Origin: Halorientalis sp. LT38 | Lineage (GTDB): Archaea; Halobacteriota; Halobacteria; Halobacteriales; Haloarculaceae | Direction of reading: 5' to 3' | Assembly (NCBI RefSeq): GCF_037031225.1 | Contig: NZ_JAYEZN010000001.1 | Coordinates: 2,170,001-2,234,000 of the forward strand | DNA: 64,000 nt | In this document: positions 56,559 through 64,000 of the stretch, one piece after another | Layout of the letters: each line of letters opens with the position of its first letter | How positions within the stretch are numbered: the first letter of the stretch is position 1 | The notes under the pieces: generated by a model | Seen by the model: the letters and a program-made list of their open reading frames with translations, nothing else | Told to the model about the DNA's origin: nothing | Database searches by the model: none | Made by a program: the position numbers and the translations under genes

Positions 56559-57440
56559 ATGGCCTCCGCCGTCCGTTCCTGGGTCGACACACATCGGCTG
56601 GTGAGTTTCGTCGGGATCGCGTACGCGTTCACCTGGACGATCCAGGGCGCGCTCGCGGCCTCCGGAATGGAGGCGTCGTGGACGCATTCGCTCCTGATCG
56701 GACTGGGCGGCTTCGGGCCGCCCGTCGGCGCTGCCGTCGTCGTCTGGGCCAGCGGTGGCAGTCTCCGAACGTGGGTCGGTCAGATGTTCAAGTGGCGGAT
56801 CGGTGCGAAGTGGTGGGCCATCGTGTTCCTGCTCCCGTTCGTCGTCCTCGTTCTCATCAGTGGCCTGTTCGTGCTCGGTGGCGGCCCGATCGACCTCTCG
56901 TCGTTCGAGTCGCCGTTCATCTACCTCTTCGCGATGGGTTGGGGGACGGTCCTGGGCGGTGGCCAGGAGGACCTCGGCTGGCGGGGGTTCATGCTCCCGG
57001 TGCTGCAGGCGAAGTACAGCGCCCTCGCGTCGAGCGTGGTGGTCGGCGTCACCTGGGCGGGCTGGCACCTCCCGCTGTTTCTCAACGCCACGACGACCCA
57101 CGGCGGGTGGCCGCGCTCTCAGCAACTCCTCTGGATGGTCTCGATCCTCGCCGGCTCGGTTCTCTGGACCTGGATGTACAACAGCACCGGCGGGAGCGTC
57201 CTCGCCGTGGCCGTGTTCCACGCGGGCATCAACGCGATGGGGATTTACCACCCGGCGGACGCGGCCGCACTCGTCCCGAACGGGGTCCCCGACCCCTGGT
57301 TGAACCTCCTCGCGGAGATCACGGGGGCGCTTCCGATCGTGGCGACCGCGATTTTGCTCGTTGTCATCTACGGCCCCGAGCGCCTCGCGAGCCGCGACCC
57401 ACCGGGGCCCGAAGCTGCCGGCCTCCCCGATGACCGCTAA
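56559..57440 (+). CDS. CPBP family intramembrane protease
   Basis: 293 residues with about seven membrane helices. The CPBP/Abi motifs are present: EDLGWRGF in motif 1 (GGGQEDLGWRGFMLP, about residue 140; Glu-Asp instead of the common Glu-Glu), AGWHLPLF in motif 2 and AVFHAGIN in motif 3. These supply the Glu, Arg and His residues of Rce1-like glutamic or metal proteases. Roles of archaeal members are not known. The gene is convergent with the ABC transporter genes. Confidence 0.88.
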   Translation: MASAVRSWVDTHRLVSFVGIAYAFTWTIQGALAASGMEASWTHSLLIGLGGFGPPVGAAVVVWASGGSLRTWVGQMFKWRIGAKWWAIVFLLPFVVLVLISGLFVLGGGPIDLSSFESPFIYLFAMGWGTVLGGGQEDLGWRGFMLPVLQAKYSALASSVVVGVTWAGWHLPLFLNATTTHGGWPRSQQLLWMVSILAGSVLWTWMYNSTGGSVLAVAVFHAGINAMGIYHPADAAALVPNGVPDPWLNLLAEITGALPIVATAILLVVIYGPERLASRDPPGPEAAGLPDDR

Positions 57441-57464
57441 TGTGGGGTATCGGTGCAGTTCCAG

Positions 57465-58304
57465 CTAACTCAAGTCGGCGCGCCGGAACCTGAGATACCC
57501 GACGAGCAGCGGGACGATCGCCCACGCGAGGAGGATGGCGAGGAACACGACGGGATCGAGATAGCCCGGCGCGGGGCCGCCGATCCGCGCTTCGACGGCC
57601 GTTCCACCGCCGAGCAACACCCGCTGGACGAGCGCGTTGTACGCGCCAGTGGGGCTGAGGCCCTGTACGAGCAGGAGCCACGGGGGAACGATCGCGCCGG
57701 GCATCTCGCCGGTCACCAGCAGGTGAACGGCGTTGGGCACGAGATCCCAGAGGAGCGTCAGGCCGAGATAGGCCGCGATCGCGAGCGTCATCGCCCGCGC
57801 CCGCGTCGCCGTCACGGCAGAGATGCCGATGGCGATGCCGACGAACGAGACGCCGAGGAAAACGGTCAACGCGGTCGTGCCGACGAACGCGGCCACCGGA
57901 AGCTCGCCGTAGAGGGCCGCGGTCACGACGCCCGACAGGAGAAATCCCAGTACCAGGCCGATCGCCACCACGCCGGTCCGGCCGACGAACTTCCCGAAGA
58001 GGACCTCGCCTCGCGACGGCGGGAGCCCGAGTATCACCTTCAGACTCCCCGATTCGCGTTCGCCGGCGATCGCGAGATAGGCGGCGATCAGCGCCACGAT
58101 CGGGACGAGCAGACCCGCGAACTGGGACGCGCCGCCGATGGCCATCTCGGCCCCGCCCTGGACGTCGGGGACGAGCAGCGAGATGCCCGCCGACAGCGAC
58201 GTCATCACGGCGACGATCGCGACGATCCCCCAGAGCACGCGCGATCGGAGCGCGTCGGCGAACTCCTTGCGCGCGATCGTCAGCCAGATCGGGACGGCGG
58301 TCAT
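57465..58304 (-). CDS. ABC-2 type transporter permease
   Basis: 279 residues. About six membrane helices, with WLTIARKEFADALRSR at the start, GERESGSLKVILGLP between helices 2 and 3 (the ABC-2 signature region) and a loop carrying VPPWLLLVQGLSPTGAYN. It is the membrane half of an exporter whose ATPase gene lies directly upstream and overlaps by four bases. Similar to NosY-like and haloarchaeal multidrug or copper-related permeases; the cargo is unknown. Confidence 0.88.
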   Translation of the reverse strand: MTAVPIWLTIARKEFADALRSRVLWGIVAIVAVMTSLSAGISLLVPDVQGGAEMAIGGASQFAGLLVPIVALIAAYLAIAGERESGSLKVILGLPPSRGEVLFGKFVGRTGVVAIGLVLGFLLSGVVTAALYGELPVAAFVGTTALTVFLGVSFVGIAIGISAVTATRARAMTLAIAAYLGLTLLWDLVPNAVHLLVTGEMPGAIVPPWLLLVQGLSPTGAYNALVQRVLLGGGTAVEARIGGPAPGYLDPVVFLAILLAWAIVPLLVGYLRFRRADLS

Positions 58305-59302
58305 CGCGCTCCCTCCGTGGCACCGACGACCGGCGGCGCATCGCCCGTGTAGGCGCTGAAGAGGTCTTCCAGCGACGACTCCTCGATCGCCACGTCCAGA
58401 ACGGCCGCCCCGTCGTCGCGCACTCGGTCGAGGACGTCGACCTTCGCCGTGGCGTCGTCGACGTGAACCCGAATCGTTCGGTCCTCGACTGTGACCTCCG
58501 AGACGCCGGGGAGCGCCGCGAGCGACAGCGAGTCCGGGACGGCGTCGACCGTCAGCGTCACCGTCGAGCCCGCCCCGAGCGCGTCGCGAAGCCCGTCGAT
58601 CGAATCGACGGCGACGAGTCGCCCGCGGTTGAGGATCGCGACGCGGTCACAGACGGCTTCGACCTGGCTGAGGATGTGGCTGGAGAAGAAGACGGTCTTT
58701 CCACGGGCAGCGTGGTCCCGGACGATCTCCCGGACGAGGCGAACGCCGTTGGGATCGAGCCCCGACGACGGCTCGTCGAGAATCAGGAGGTCGGGGTCGC
58801 CGACGAGCGCAATCGCGAGCGCCAGGCGTTGCATCATCCCCTTCGAGTAGCCGCCGACGACTCGGTCGGCAGCGTCGGCGTCGAGACCGACGCGATCGAG
58901 CAGGTCGGCGACCTCGTCGTCGGCTCGCTTCAGCGAGATCGCGTACTCGAGGTGTTTGCGCCCGGAGAGCCGGTCGTAGAGTCCGTACCCGTCCGGGAGG
59001 ATCCCGACCCGTTCGTGGACGTCGCGCGTTTCATCCTGGGCGTCGTAGCCGAGGACGGTCGCGCTCCCGGCCGACGGGCGGACGTAGTCCATGATCACGT
59101 CGATCGTCGTGGACTTCCCGGCGCCGTTCGGCCCGAGAAACCCGAAGATCTCCCCCTCGTACACCGTCAGATCGAGGTCGTCGACGGCCAGCACTTCCGA
59201 CCCGTATCGCTTGGTCAGTCCAGTGGTCCGGATGGCGATCGGGTCGTCGTCGTCGGCAGCCGACGGTCTCGCCTCGGAAGCGGGACGAGAGGTCCTATCC
59301 AT
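58301..59302 (-). CDS. ABC transporter ATP-binding protein
   Basis: 333 residues. Walker A GPNGAGKST, Q-loop region, signature YSKGMMQRLALA (for the usual LSGGQ), Walker B LLILDEPSSGLDP and switch His in VFFSSHI. The C-terminal 90 residues form an accessory beta domain (ALPGVSEVTVEDRTIRVHVD). It drives the permease encoded downstream. The pattern is that of NosF/CcmA-like exporters. Confidence 0.92.
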   Translation of the reverse strand: MDRTSRPASEARPSAADDDDPIAIRTTGLTKRYGSEVLAVDDLDLTVYEGEIFGFLGPNGAGKSTTIDVIMDYVRPSAGSATVLGYDAQDETRDVHERVGILPDGYGLYDRLSGRKHLEYAISLKRADDEVADLLDRVGLDADAADRVVGGYSKGMMQRLALAIALVGDPDLLILDEPSSGLDPNGVRLVREIVRDHAARGKTVFFSSHILSQVEAVCDRVAILNRGRLVAVDSIDGLRDALGAGSTVTLTVDAVPDSLSLAALPGVSEVTVEDRTIRVHVDDATAKVDVLDRVRDDGAAVLDVAIEESSLEDLFSAYTGDAPPVVGATEGAR

Positions 59303-59447
59303 ATCGCCTATACGCCGACGCGCGGCAAAAGCGTCCCCTCTTGCGGGTTCATCGTGCCGAGCGCACGTCGATCGATCACCGACGGGGCTGAAACGGCGCC
59401 GCAGGCATTCACTGGTCGCGGCTGCGGGTCGCGATCCGGTGCTCGGC

Positions 59448-60236
59448 TCAGCGCTCCGGGGACGGGTAGTTCCCGCGCCCGGTCTCCGTGTACCCGTCGC
59501 CGGTCACCCACCCGTCCTGCGGGCCGGTGGCCCGGAACGTCGCTCTGTCGGTGTACTCGTTGCCGGTCCACCCGCCGGTGAACCACTCGTTGTAGCCGCC
59601 GAAGGTCACGATGCCGCTGACGCTCGCGTTCGCCGGCGCGTCGTAGGACATGTACATCGGCGCGTCGTAGGCGAAGCAACCGGACTCGTTGCGGTAGGGT
59701 AACGAACACTCCGAGGGGGTCCGCGACACCGCGTCGTCGGCGTAGAAGGTCGGCTCCGTCCCGAACGGGGACTGCGTCTCCAGCGGGTAGTCGGCGGCCA
59801 CCGACACGCTCACACCGACCGTTCGCTGGGTGACCTTCTGGTGGTCGGGGTTCGAGGGATCGTACGCCGACTCGGAGATCTCCTCTCTGCGACCCATGTC
59901 CCCCGATTCGACGACCCGATAGTACCGGGTTCTGACGGGGAGCTCGTCGGTGACGAGTTCGAGCATCCGCCCGTGGTCGGTCTCGACCACGGTCGCCGCG
60001 AAGTTGCCTTCGATCGACCCGTTAGGGGCGACGACGCTCGCGTTGATCGGGGTCGCGCCGTCGACCTGCGGGAGCGGGACCCGGAGCGTCGCGTTCTGCA
60101 ACGTCGCGTTCGAGTCGATACCGACGCTGTACTCGTAACTGCTCGCGTAGCTGTCGGGGTTCGGACCGAGGAACGAACAGCCCGCCAGCACGGCGAGGCC
60201 GACGAGCAACAGGACCGGCAGTAGCTTGCGTACCAT
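59448..60236 (-). CDS. predicted lipoprotein
   Basis: 262 residues. The signal MVRKLLPVLLLVGLAVLAGC places the lipid-anchored Cys at 20. The mature part is beta-rich (YEYSVGIDSNATLQNATLRV, PLPQVDGATPINASVVAPNG) with Asn-x-Ser/Thr sites that could be N-glycosylated, and two Cys near residues 175-190. Surface-exposed; function unknown. Confidence 0.78.
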   Translation of the reverse strand: MVRKLLPVLLLVGLAVLAGCSFLGPNPDSYASSYEYSVGIDSNATLQNATLRVPLPQVDGATPINASVVAPNGSIEGNFAATVVETDHGRMLELVTDELPVRTRYYRVVESGDMGRREEISESAYDPSNPDHQKVTQRTVGVSVSVAADYPLETQSPFGTEPTFYADDAVSRTPSECSLPYRNESGCFAYDAPMYMSYDAPANASVSGIVTFGGYNEWFTGGWTGNEYTDRATFRATGPQDGWVTGDGYTETGRGNYPSPER

Positions 60237-60358
60237 CTCGTCTCACTCGCCCGATACGATAACCACCGCACAAAACCTTCGGGTCTGCGGCGACCGATTG
60301 CACCGCGCTCCCGCGCTCCCGTTTCGGCGTGAACGGAGCCGATCCCCGGCTCGAGCGC

Positions 60359-60646
60359 TCAGAACGAGAGCTGCTCGTGGCCTTCCTCGCCGATGCAGGA
60401 GGGATCGCGGTCGCTGTAGCCCTTCCGGCCGATGGCGTTGTTGCTCACCGCCGACAGGGCCGCGAGCCGCAGGTCCTCGGCCGATTCGAAGGTCTCCGCC
60501 TCGAGGCGGCCGAGCACGTCCCCCAGCCGTTCGTCGCCGTTCGGCAGTTCCAGTTCGAGGTCCCCGTACTCGGCGATGACCTCCTCGCTCGTCGCCGGGT
60601 ACGCCTGTGCACCGATCCGTTCGTCCAGCCCACTCAGTAGACGCAT
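60359..60646 (-). CDS. DUF5789-like small protein
   Basis: 95 residues from the ATG at 60644-60646; a GTG 18 bases upstream is possible. The sequence YPATSEEVIAEYGDLELELP, then NGDERLGDVLGRL, SAEDLRLAALSAVSNNAIGR and KGYSDRDPSCIG resembles the DUF5789 family, which is related to DUF2795-type DNA- or RNA-linked proteins of haloarchaea. Function unknown. Confidence 0.72.
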   Translation of the reverse strand: MRLLSGLDERIGAQAYPATSEEVIAEYGDLELELPNGDERLGDVLGRLEAETFESAEDLRLAALSAVSNNAIGRKGYSDRDPSCIGEEGHEQLSF

Positions 60647-60754
60647 ACCCGCCGAGTCGTTCACGGTCGTTCATAAACGTTCGCTATCGATTCTTCTAGT
60701 GCCATTAAGGACCACGACCGCAAGCGGCATGCGGGGGGGACTCCCAGCCCGGAC

Positions 60755-61531
60755 ATGGTCGTCGCGGACCTCCACGTCCACACGACGCGCTCGGACGGGA
60801 CGCTGACGCTCGATTCGGTGCCGAAGGCGGCCCGACGAGCCGGCGTCGAGGTCGTCGCCCTGACCGACCACGACCGGTTCGATCCGTCTCTCGACGGGGC
60901 CGTCACCGAACGCGAGGGCGTCACGATCGTCCGCGGCATCGAACTCCGGGTCGACGCAGGTTCCCAGCGCGTGGATCTCTTGGGCTACGGACTGGACCCG
61001 ACGCCCGCGCTCGAAACCCTCGTGACGGAGATCCAGCGCGATCGCGGTGAGCGCGGCCGGGCCATCGTCGACTGCGTCGAGGACCGCCTCGGCGTGACCC
61101 TCGACGTCGAGATCCGTCCGGGGCTCGGTCGCCCCCACGTCGCGCGCGCCATCGACGAGAGTCCCGCCGACTACGACTACCAGGACGCGTTCGACCGCCT
61201 CATCGGCGACGACTGTCCGTGTTACGTCGCCCGCGAGATCCCCTCCTTCGAGCGGAGCCGGGAGGTCCTCGACGGGGCCTGCGGCGTCGTCGGCCTGGCG
61301 CACCCGCTGCGGTACGAGGACCCCGAAGCGGCGCTCGAACTGACGGCCGACCTCGACGCCGTCGAGCGGTACTACCCGTACGGCCGCGACGCCGATCCGA
61401 CGCCGGTCGAACGGGCCGTGGAGACCCACGATCTGCTCGTCACCGGGGGGAGTGACGCCCACGACGAGCGACTCGGGCTCGCGGGGCTGGACCGGGCGGC
61501 GACCGGGACCTTCCTGACGGCGCTGCGGTAG
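60755..61531 (+). CDS. PHP-domain phosphoesterase
   Basis: 258 residues. The N-terminus DLHVHTTRSDGTLTL is PHP motif 1, ALTDHDRF motif 2, GIEL motif 3, GLAHPLRY and GGSDAHDE the last metal ligands. The short YciV/RNase-AM-like form hydrolyses nucleotide phosphates or small RNAs. The length, slightly under the bacterial family, is normal for haloarchaea. All metal ligands appear present, so it should be active. Confidence 0.88.
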   Translation: MVVADLHVHTTRSDGTLTLDSVPKAARRAGVEVVALTDHDRFDPSLDGAVTEREGVTIVRGIELRVDAGSQRVDLLGYGLDPTPALETLVTEIQRDRGERGRAIVDCVEDRLGVTLDVEIRPGLGRPHVARAIDESPADYDYQDAFDRLIGDDCPCYVAREIPSFERSREVLDGACGVVGLAHPLRYEDPEAALELTADLDAVERYYPYGRDADPTPVERAVETHDLLVTGGSDAHDERLGLAGLDRAATGTFLTALR

Positions 61532-61594
61532 GTCGTCAGACGACCGGCTGACGAGTTCGCAGGGTTCAAAGCCGCGCAACTCGTACCCAGGAAT

Positions 61595-61759
61595 ATGCGG
61601 TGTCACTACTGCGACCGCGACGCGGACATCGCGGTCGAGAAAGACGGCGTCAAGGTCGGTGTGTGCGAGGCCCACTTCCGTGAACAGATGGAGGAACTCG
61701 CCGACAGCGACGCCATCGCCAACCTCGAAGAGGAACTCGACATCGACGGCCGCGAGTAG
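61595..61759 (+). CDS. small zinc-binding protein (DUF6757-like)
   Basis: 54 residues. MRCHYCDRDADIAVEKDGVK, then VGVCEAHFREQ, has CxxC plus C-x2-H, a one-zinc site. The remainder is an acidic helix. A common haloarchaeal family of unknown role. The TATGCGG start is preceded by AT-poor DNA and no ribosome-binding site, so it may be leaderless. Confidence 0.7.
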   Translation: MRCHYCDRDADIAVEKDGVKVGVCEAHFREQMEELADSDAIANLEEELDIDGRE

Positions 61760-61839
61760 GCCGTCGCCGCCCACCTCTCCCCCGCCAGACGACCGTCCCG
61801 ACCGCGTAGACTTTTGCATCCGGCCCCGGAAGCCGGTGT

Positions 61840-62307
61840 ATGGACAGAGCCACTGTCGACGAGCTCGACGACAGGATGGGTCCCGCGGACGCGAAACGCA
61901 AACTGGGCGACGCCGTCGGCGCGACCGACCTGGCGCTGAACTACTACGAACTCGAACCCGGCGACAGCTTCGGCTTCGGCTACCACCGCCACAGCGACCA
62001 GGAAGAAGTGTTCTACGTCGTCACTGGGACTGTGACGTTCGAGACCGAGGACGGCGACGTCGAGGTGACCGGCGGCGAGTGCGTCCGCTTCGAACCGGGC
62101 GAGTGGCAACTCGGCACCAACGAGGGCGACGAACGCGTCGTCGCGCTGGCCATGGGCGCCCCGAAGGAGATGGGCGAGACGGAGATGCTCCGCGAGTGCG
62201 AGGACTGCGCCGGCCGGACCGAACAGGACCTCGAACTCACCGACGACCGCGACGCAATTTTGACGATCTGTACCGACTGCGGCGCCGAGACCGGCCGGTT
62301 CGAGTGA
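61840..62307 (+). CDS. cupin protein with C-terminal zinc ribbon
   Basis: 155 residues. Cupin motif 1 is GFGYHRHSDQEEVFYVVTG and motif 2 GGECVRFEPGEWQLGTNEG. In motif 2 the usual His is missing, so the metal site may be altered. The tail carries CEDC and CTDCG, a four-Cys zinc ribbon. The combination is typical of a haloarchaeal cupin subgroup with unknown ligand. Confidence 0.8.
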   Translation: MDRATVDELDDRMGPADAKRKLGDAVGATDLALNYYELEPGDSFGFGYHRHSDQEEVFYVVTGTVTFETEDGDVEVTGGECVRFEPGEWQLGTNEGDERVVALAMGAPKEMGETEMLRECEDCAGRTEQDLELTDDRDAILTICTDCGAETGRFE

Positions 62308-62335
62308 GGAACGAAAGAGGAGTCGCGGTGCCCGC

Positions 62336-62863
62336 TCACGTCGCCGGCCGGGACCCGGCGGCGGCCGCGCGGCGGAGGGCGAGCCCCGAGAGGACCGCGC
62401 CGACGAGGAACACGGCCGTCGCGAGGTAGATCGGTCCCAGGTGGGTCACCCAGTCGTGTGCGAACAGGCCGCCGTAGTGCATCGGGAGCGCGAACCCGAG
62501 CGCCACGACCGGAACGACGACGGCGGTGACCCACGCCCAGGTCTGGCCGCTCCGAACGCCGTACCAGGCGAGCGCGGCCACGGCGAGTCCCACGGCGATC
62601 AACAGGCCCGAGATGGCCACGTGGAGATGGTTGATGTAGTTCGCCATGGCCGGATTGCTCGCGGCCAGTTGCCCGGCGGTGACGCCGCCGAGGGTGTCGA
62701 CGCCCAGTTCGAATCCGCTCCCGAAGAAGGTCCGGGCGAGGAAGACGAGTCCGTACCCGACGAACCCCACCCCGGCGAGGACCATCAGCGCCGCGCCCGT
62801 CCGGAGGCGACTGGCGATGCTGTGCTCCGGCGCTTCCACACTGCCTGTGTATTGTTCACCCAT
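62336..62863 (-). CDS. four-helix membrane protein
   Basis: 175 residues from the ATG at 62861-62863. Membrane helices at about 25-45 (GAALMVLAGVGFVGYGLVFL), 85-105, 115-135 and 145-165. The HLHVAISGLLIAVGLAVAAL helix and the YGVRSGQTWAW loop resemble small haloarchaeal membrane proteins of unknown role. No catalytic motif. Confidence 0.72.
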   Translation of the reverse strand: MGEQYTGSVEAPEHSIASRLRTGAALMVLAGVGFVGYGLVFLARTFFGSGFELGVDTLGGVTAGQLAASNPAMANYINHLHVAISGLLIAVGLAVAALAWYGVRSGQTWAWVTAVVVPVVALGFALPMHYGGLFAHDWVTHLGPIYLATAVFLVGAVLSGLALRRAAAAGSRPAT

Positions 62864-62990
62864 AGCATACACCTAGCGGTCCCTACACCGCGGACTGAAA
62901 TAATCGATTTGGCCCCTCCGCTAACGCGTTTCCCGTGTCAGGTCGGCGGACGCGACGGTTTGCGACCGAACTCCAGTCGGGTACGGCCGA

Positions 62991-64000
62991 TTAGCTGTAC
63001 GCCTGGAGTCCGGTCAGGTCCTCTCCCAGGATCAGGGTGTGGATGTCGTGGGTGCCCTCGTAGGTATACACGGTTTCGAGGTTCGCCATGTGGCGCATCG
63101 GGGAGTAGTCCGCCGTGATCCCGTTGCCGCCGAGCATCTCGCGGGCGATGCGGGACTCGTCACGGGCCATCCTGACGTTGTTGCGCTTGGCCATCGAGAC
63201 GTGCTGGGGGCGCATCTCGCCGCGTTCCTTCAGGTCCGCGAGCCGGTGTGCCAGGAGTTGCGCCAGGGTGATCTGGGTGGCCATCTCGGCGAGTTTCTGC
63301 TGCTGGAGCTGGAATCGACCGATGGGCCCGCCGAACTGGTCGCGATCCTTCGCGTACTGGCGGGCGGTCTCGAAGCAGTCCCGCGCGGCGCCGATAGCGC
63401 CCCAGGCGATGCCGTAGCGGGCCTGCGTGAGGCATCCGAGGGGTCCGCCCATGCCCTTGGCACCCGGCAGCAGGTTCTCTTCGGGGACGAAGACGTCGTT
63501 CAGGCCGATCTCGCCCGTGATGGAGGCTCGCAGCGAGAGCTTCTCGGTGATCTTGTTGGTCGAGACGCCGTCGCGGTCGGTTTCGACCAAAAAGCCCCGG
63601 ACCGGCGTGTCGGGGTCCGTCCGATCACGTGCCCAGACGATCGCCACGTCCGAAATCGGTGAGTTCGTGATCCAGGTCTTCGACCCGTTGAGCAGGTAGC
63701 CGCCGTCGGCTTCCTCGGCTCGGGTCTCCATCGCCGTCGGGTTCGAGCCGTGTTCGGGCTCTGTGAGGCCGAAACAGCCGACCGCTTCACCGCTCCCAAG
63801 TTTGGGCAGCCACTCCTCTTTCTGTTCCTCCGAACCGTAGGCGTGGATGGGGTACATGACGAGCGCGCCCTGCACGGACGCCATCGAGCGCAGGCCCGAG
63901 TCGCAGGCTTCCAGTTCCTGCATCAGGAGTCCATACGCCGTCTCCGAGACGTTCGGCGAGCCGTACCCCTCCAGATTCGGGGCGTAAAAGCCCATCTCGC
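62991..64000 (-). CDS. acyl-CoA dehydrogenase, glutaryl-CoA dehydrogenase-like (5' end outside window)
   Basis: 336 residues visible, with the N-terminus cut by the window edge. FGLTEPEHGSNPTAM and NGSKTWITNSP are FAD-binding signatures. GAIGAARDCFETARQYAKDR matches the family helix, and LETVYTYEGTHDIHTLILG holds the catalytic Glu in the YEGTHDIH form typical of glutaryl-CoA dehydrogenases. The enzyme oxidises acyl-CoA thioesters using FAD and electron-transfer flavoprotein. Confidence 0.88.
   Translation of the reverse strand, partial: EMGFYAPNLEGYGSPNVSETAYGLLMQELEACDSGLRSMASVQGALVMYPIHAYGSEEQKEEWLPKLGSGEAVGCFGLTEPEHGSNPTAMETRAEEADGGYLLNGSKTWITNSPISDVAIVWARDRTDPDTPVRGFLVETDRDGVSTNKITEKLSLRASITGEIGLNDVFVPEENLLPGAKGMGGPLGCLTQARYGIAWGAIGAARDCFETARQYAKDRDQFGGPIGRFQLQQQKLAEMATQITLAQLLAHRLADLKERGEMRPQHVSMAKRNNVRMARDESRIAREMLGGNGITADYSPMRHMANLETVYTYEGTHDIHTLILGEDLTGLQAYS

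Overview
The window is a piece of a high-GC archaeal chromosome, clearly a haloarchaeon (class Halobacteria). The proteins are very acidic. Promoters are TATA-like boxes about 27 bases ahead of leaderless starts. The genes include MCM, TFB, GTP cyclohydrolase IIa, an amphi-Trp protein, a PGF-CTERM surface protein and many small haloarchaea-specific proteins. The genus cannot be fixed from sequence alone.

Layout. 1-14.9 kb is chromosomal: lipoprotein genes, a BBE-type flavoprotein, OsmC, a CinA-type domain, arfA, a cupin, an AbrB/PIN toxin-antitoxin pair divergent from a DEVH helicase, a three-repeat acidic protein, a fumarate reductase/aspartate oxidase-like flavoprotein and an SLC13-type transporter. 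A tRNA-Pro(UGG) gene lies at 14884-14956.

14.94-36.07 kb is an apparently complete provirus. Its ends are a 15-bp direct repeat: the 3' end of tRNA-Pro and a second copy at 36056-36070. A tyrosine integrase gene lies against the right end. The left part holds small zinc-finger proteins, a ribbon-helix-helix regulator and a compact cytosine methyltransferase. The middle (17.5-27.0 kb) is a tightly overlapping virion operon. It has a packaging ATPase, a small then a large putative capsid protein, a spike candidate and a run of single-membrane-segment proteins. This arrangement matches tailless, internal-membrane haloviruses of the SH1/SNJ1 (Halopanivirales) lineage. The right part (27.2-33.3 kb) is AT-rich cargo: a DUF6338-like membrane protein, a YwgA-like protein, an HExxH membrane protease, a second small recombinase and a DUF2971 protein. 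Two phiH1-repressor-like proteins then face a ribbon-helix-helix gene across a 121-base switch region. A short AT-rich motif occurs at both starts of this switch and again ahead of the virion operon, which suggests one lysogeny circuit.

36.07-37.7 kb looks like the debris of an older, related integration at the same site, plus a RelE-type toxin-antitoxin pair.

37.7-64 kb is chromosome again: a thioredoxin, a lipoprotein, mcm, and a set of genes downstream of mcm that includes a MinD-like ATPase and a protein with a nuclease-like motif, followed by tfb. Between these, an 8-kb segment carrying a 2400-residue secreted protein (two von Willebrand D domains flanking a trypsin-like protease, PGF-CTERM anchor) splits one of the downstream genes. 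It is bounded by a 102-bp direct repeat of that gene's 5' end. The last part holds a CPBP protease, an ABC-2 transporter, lipoproteins, a PHP phosphoesterase, a cupin and the 3' part of a glutaryl-CoA dehydrogenase-like gene that runs off the window.
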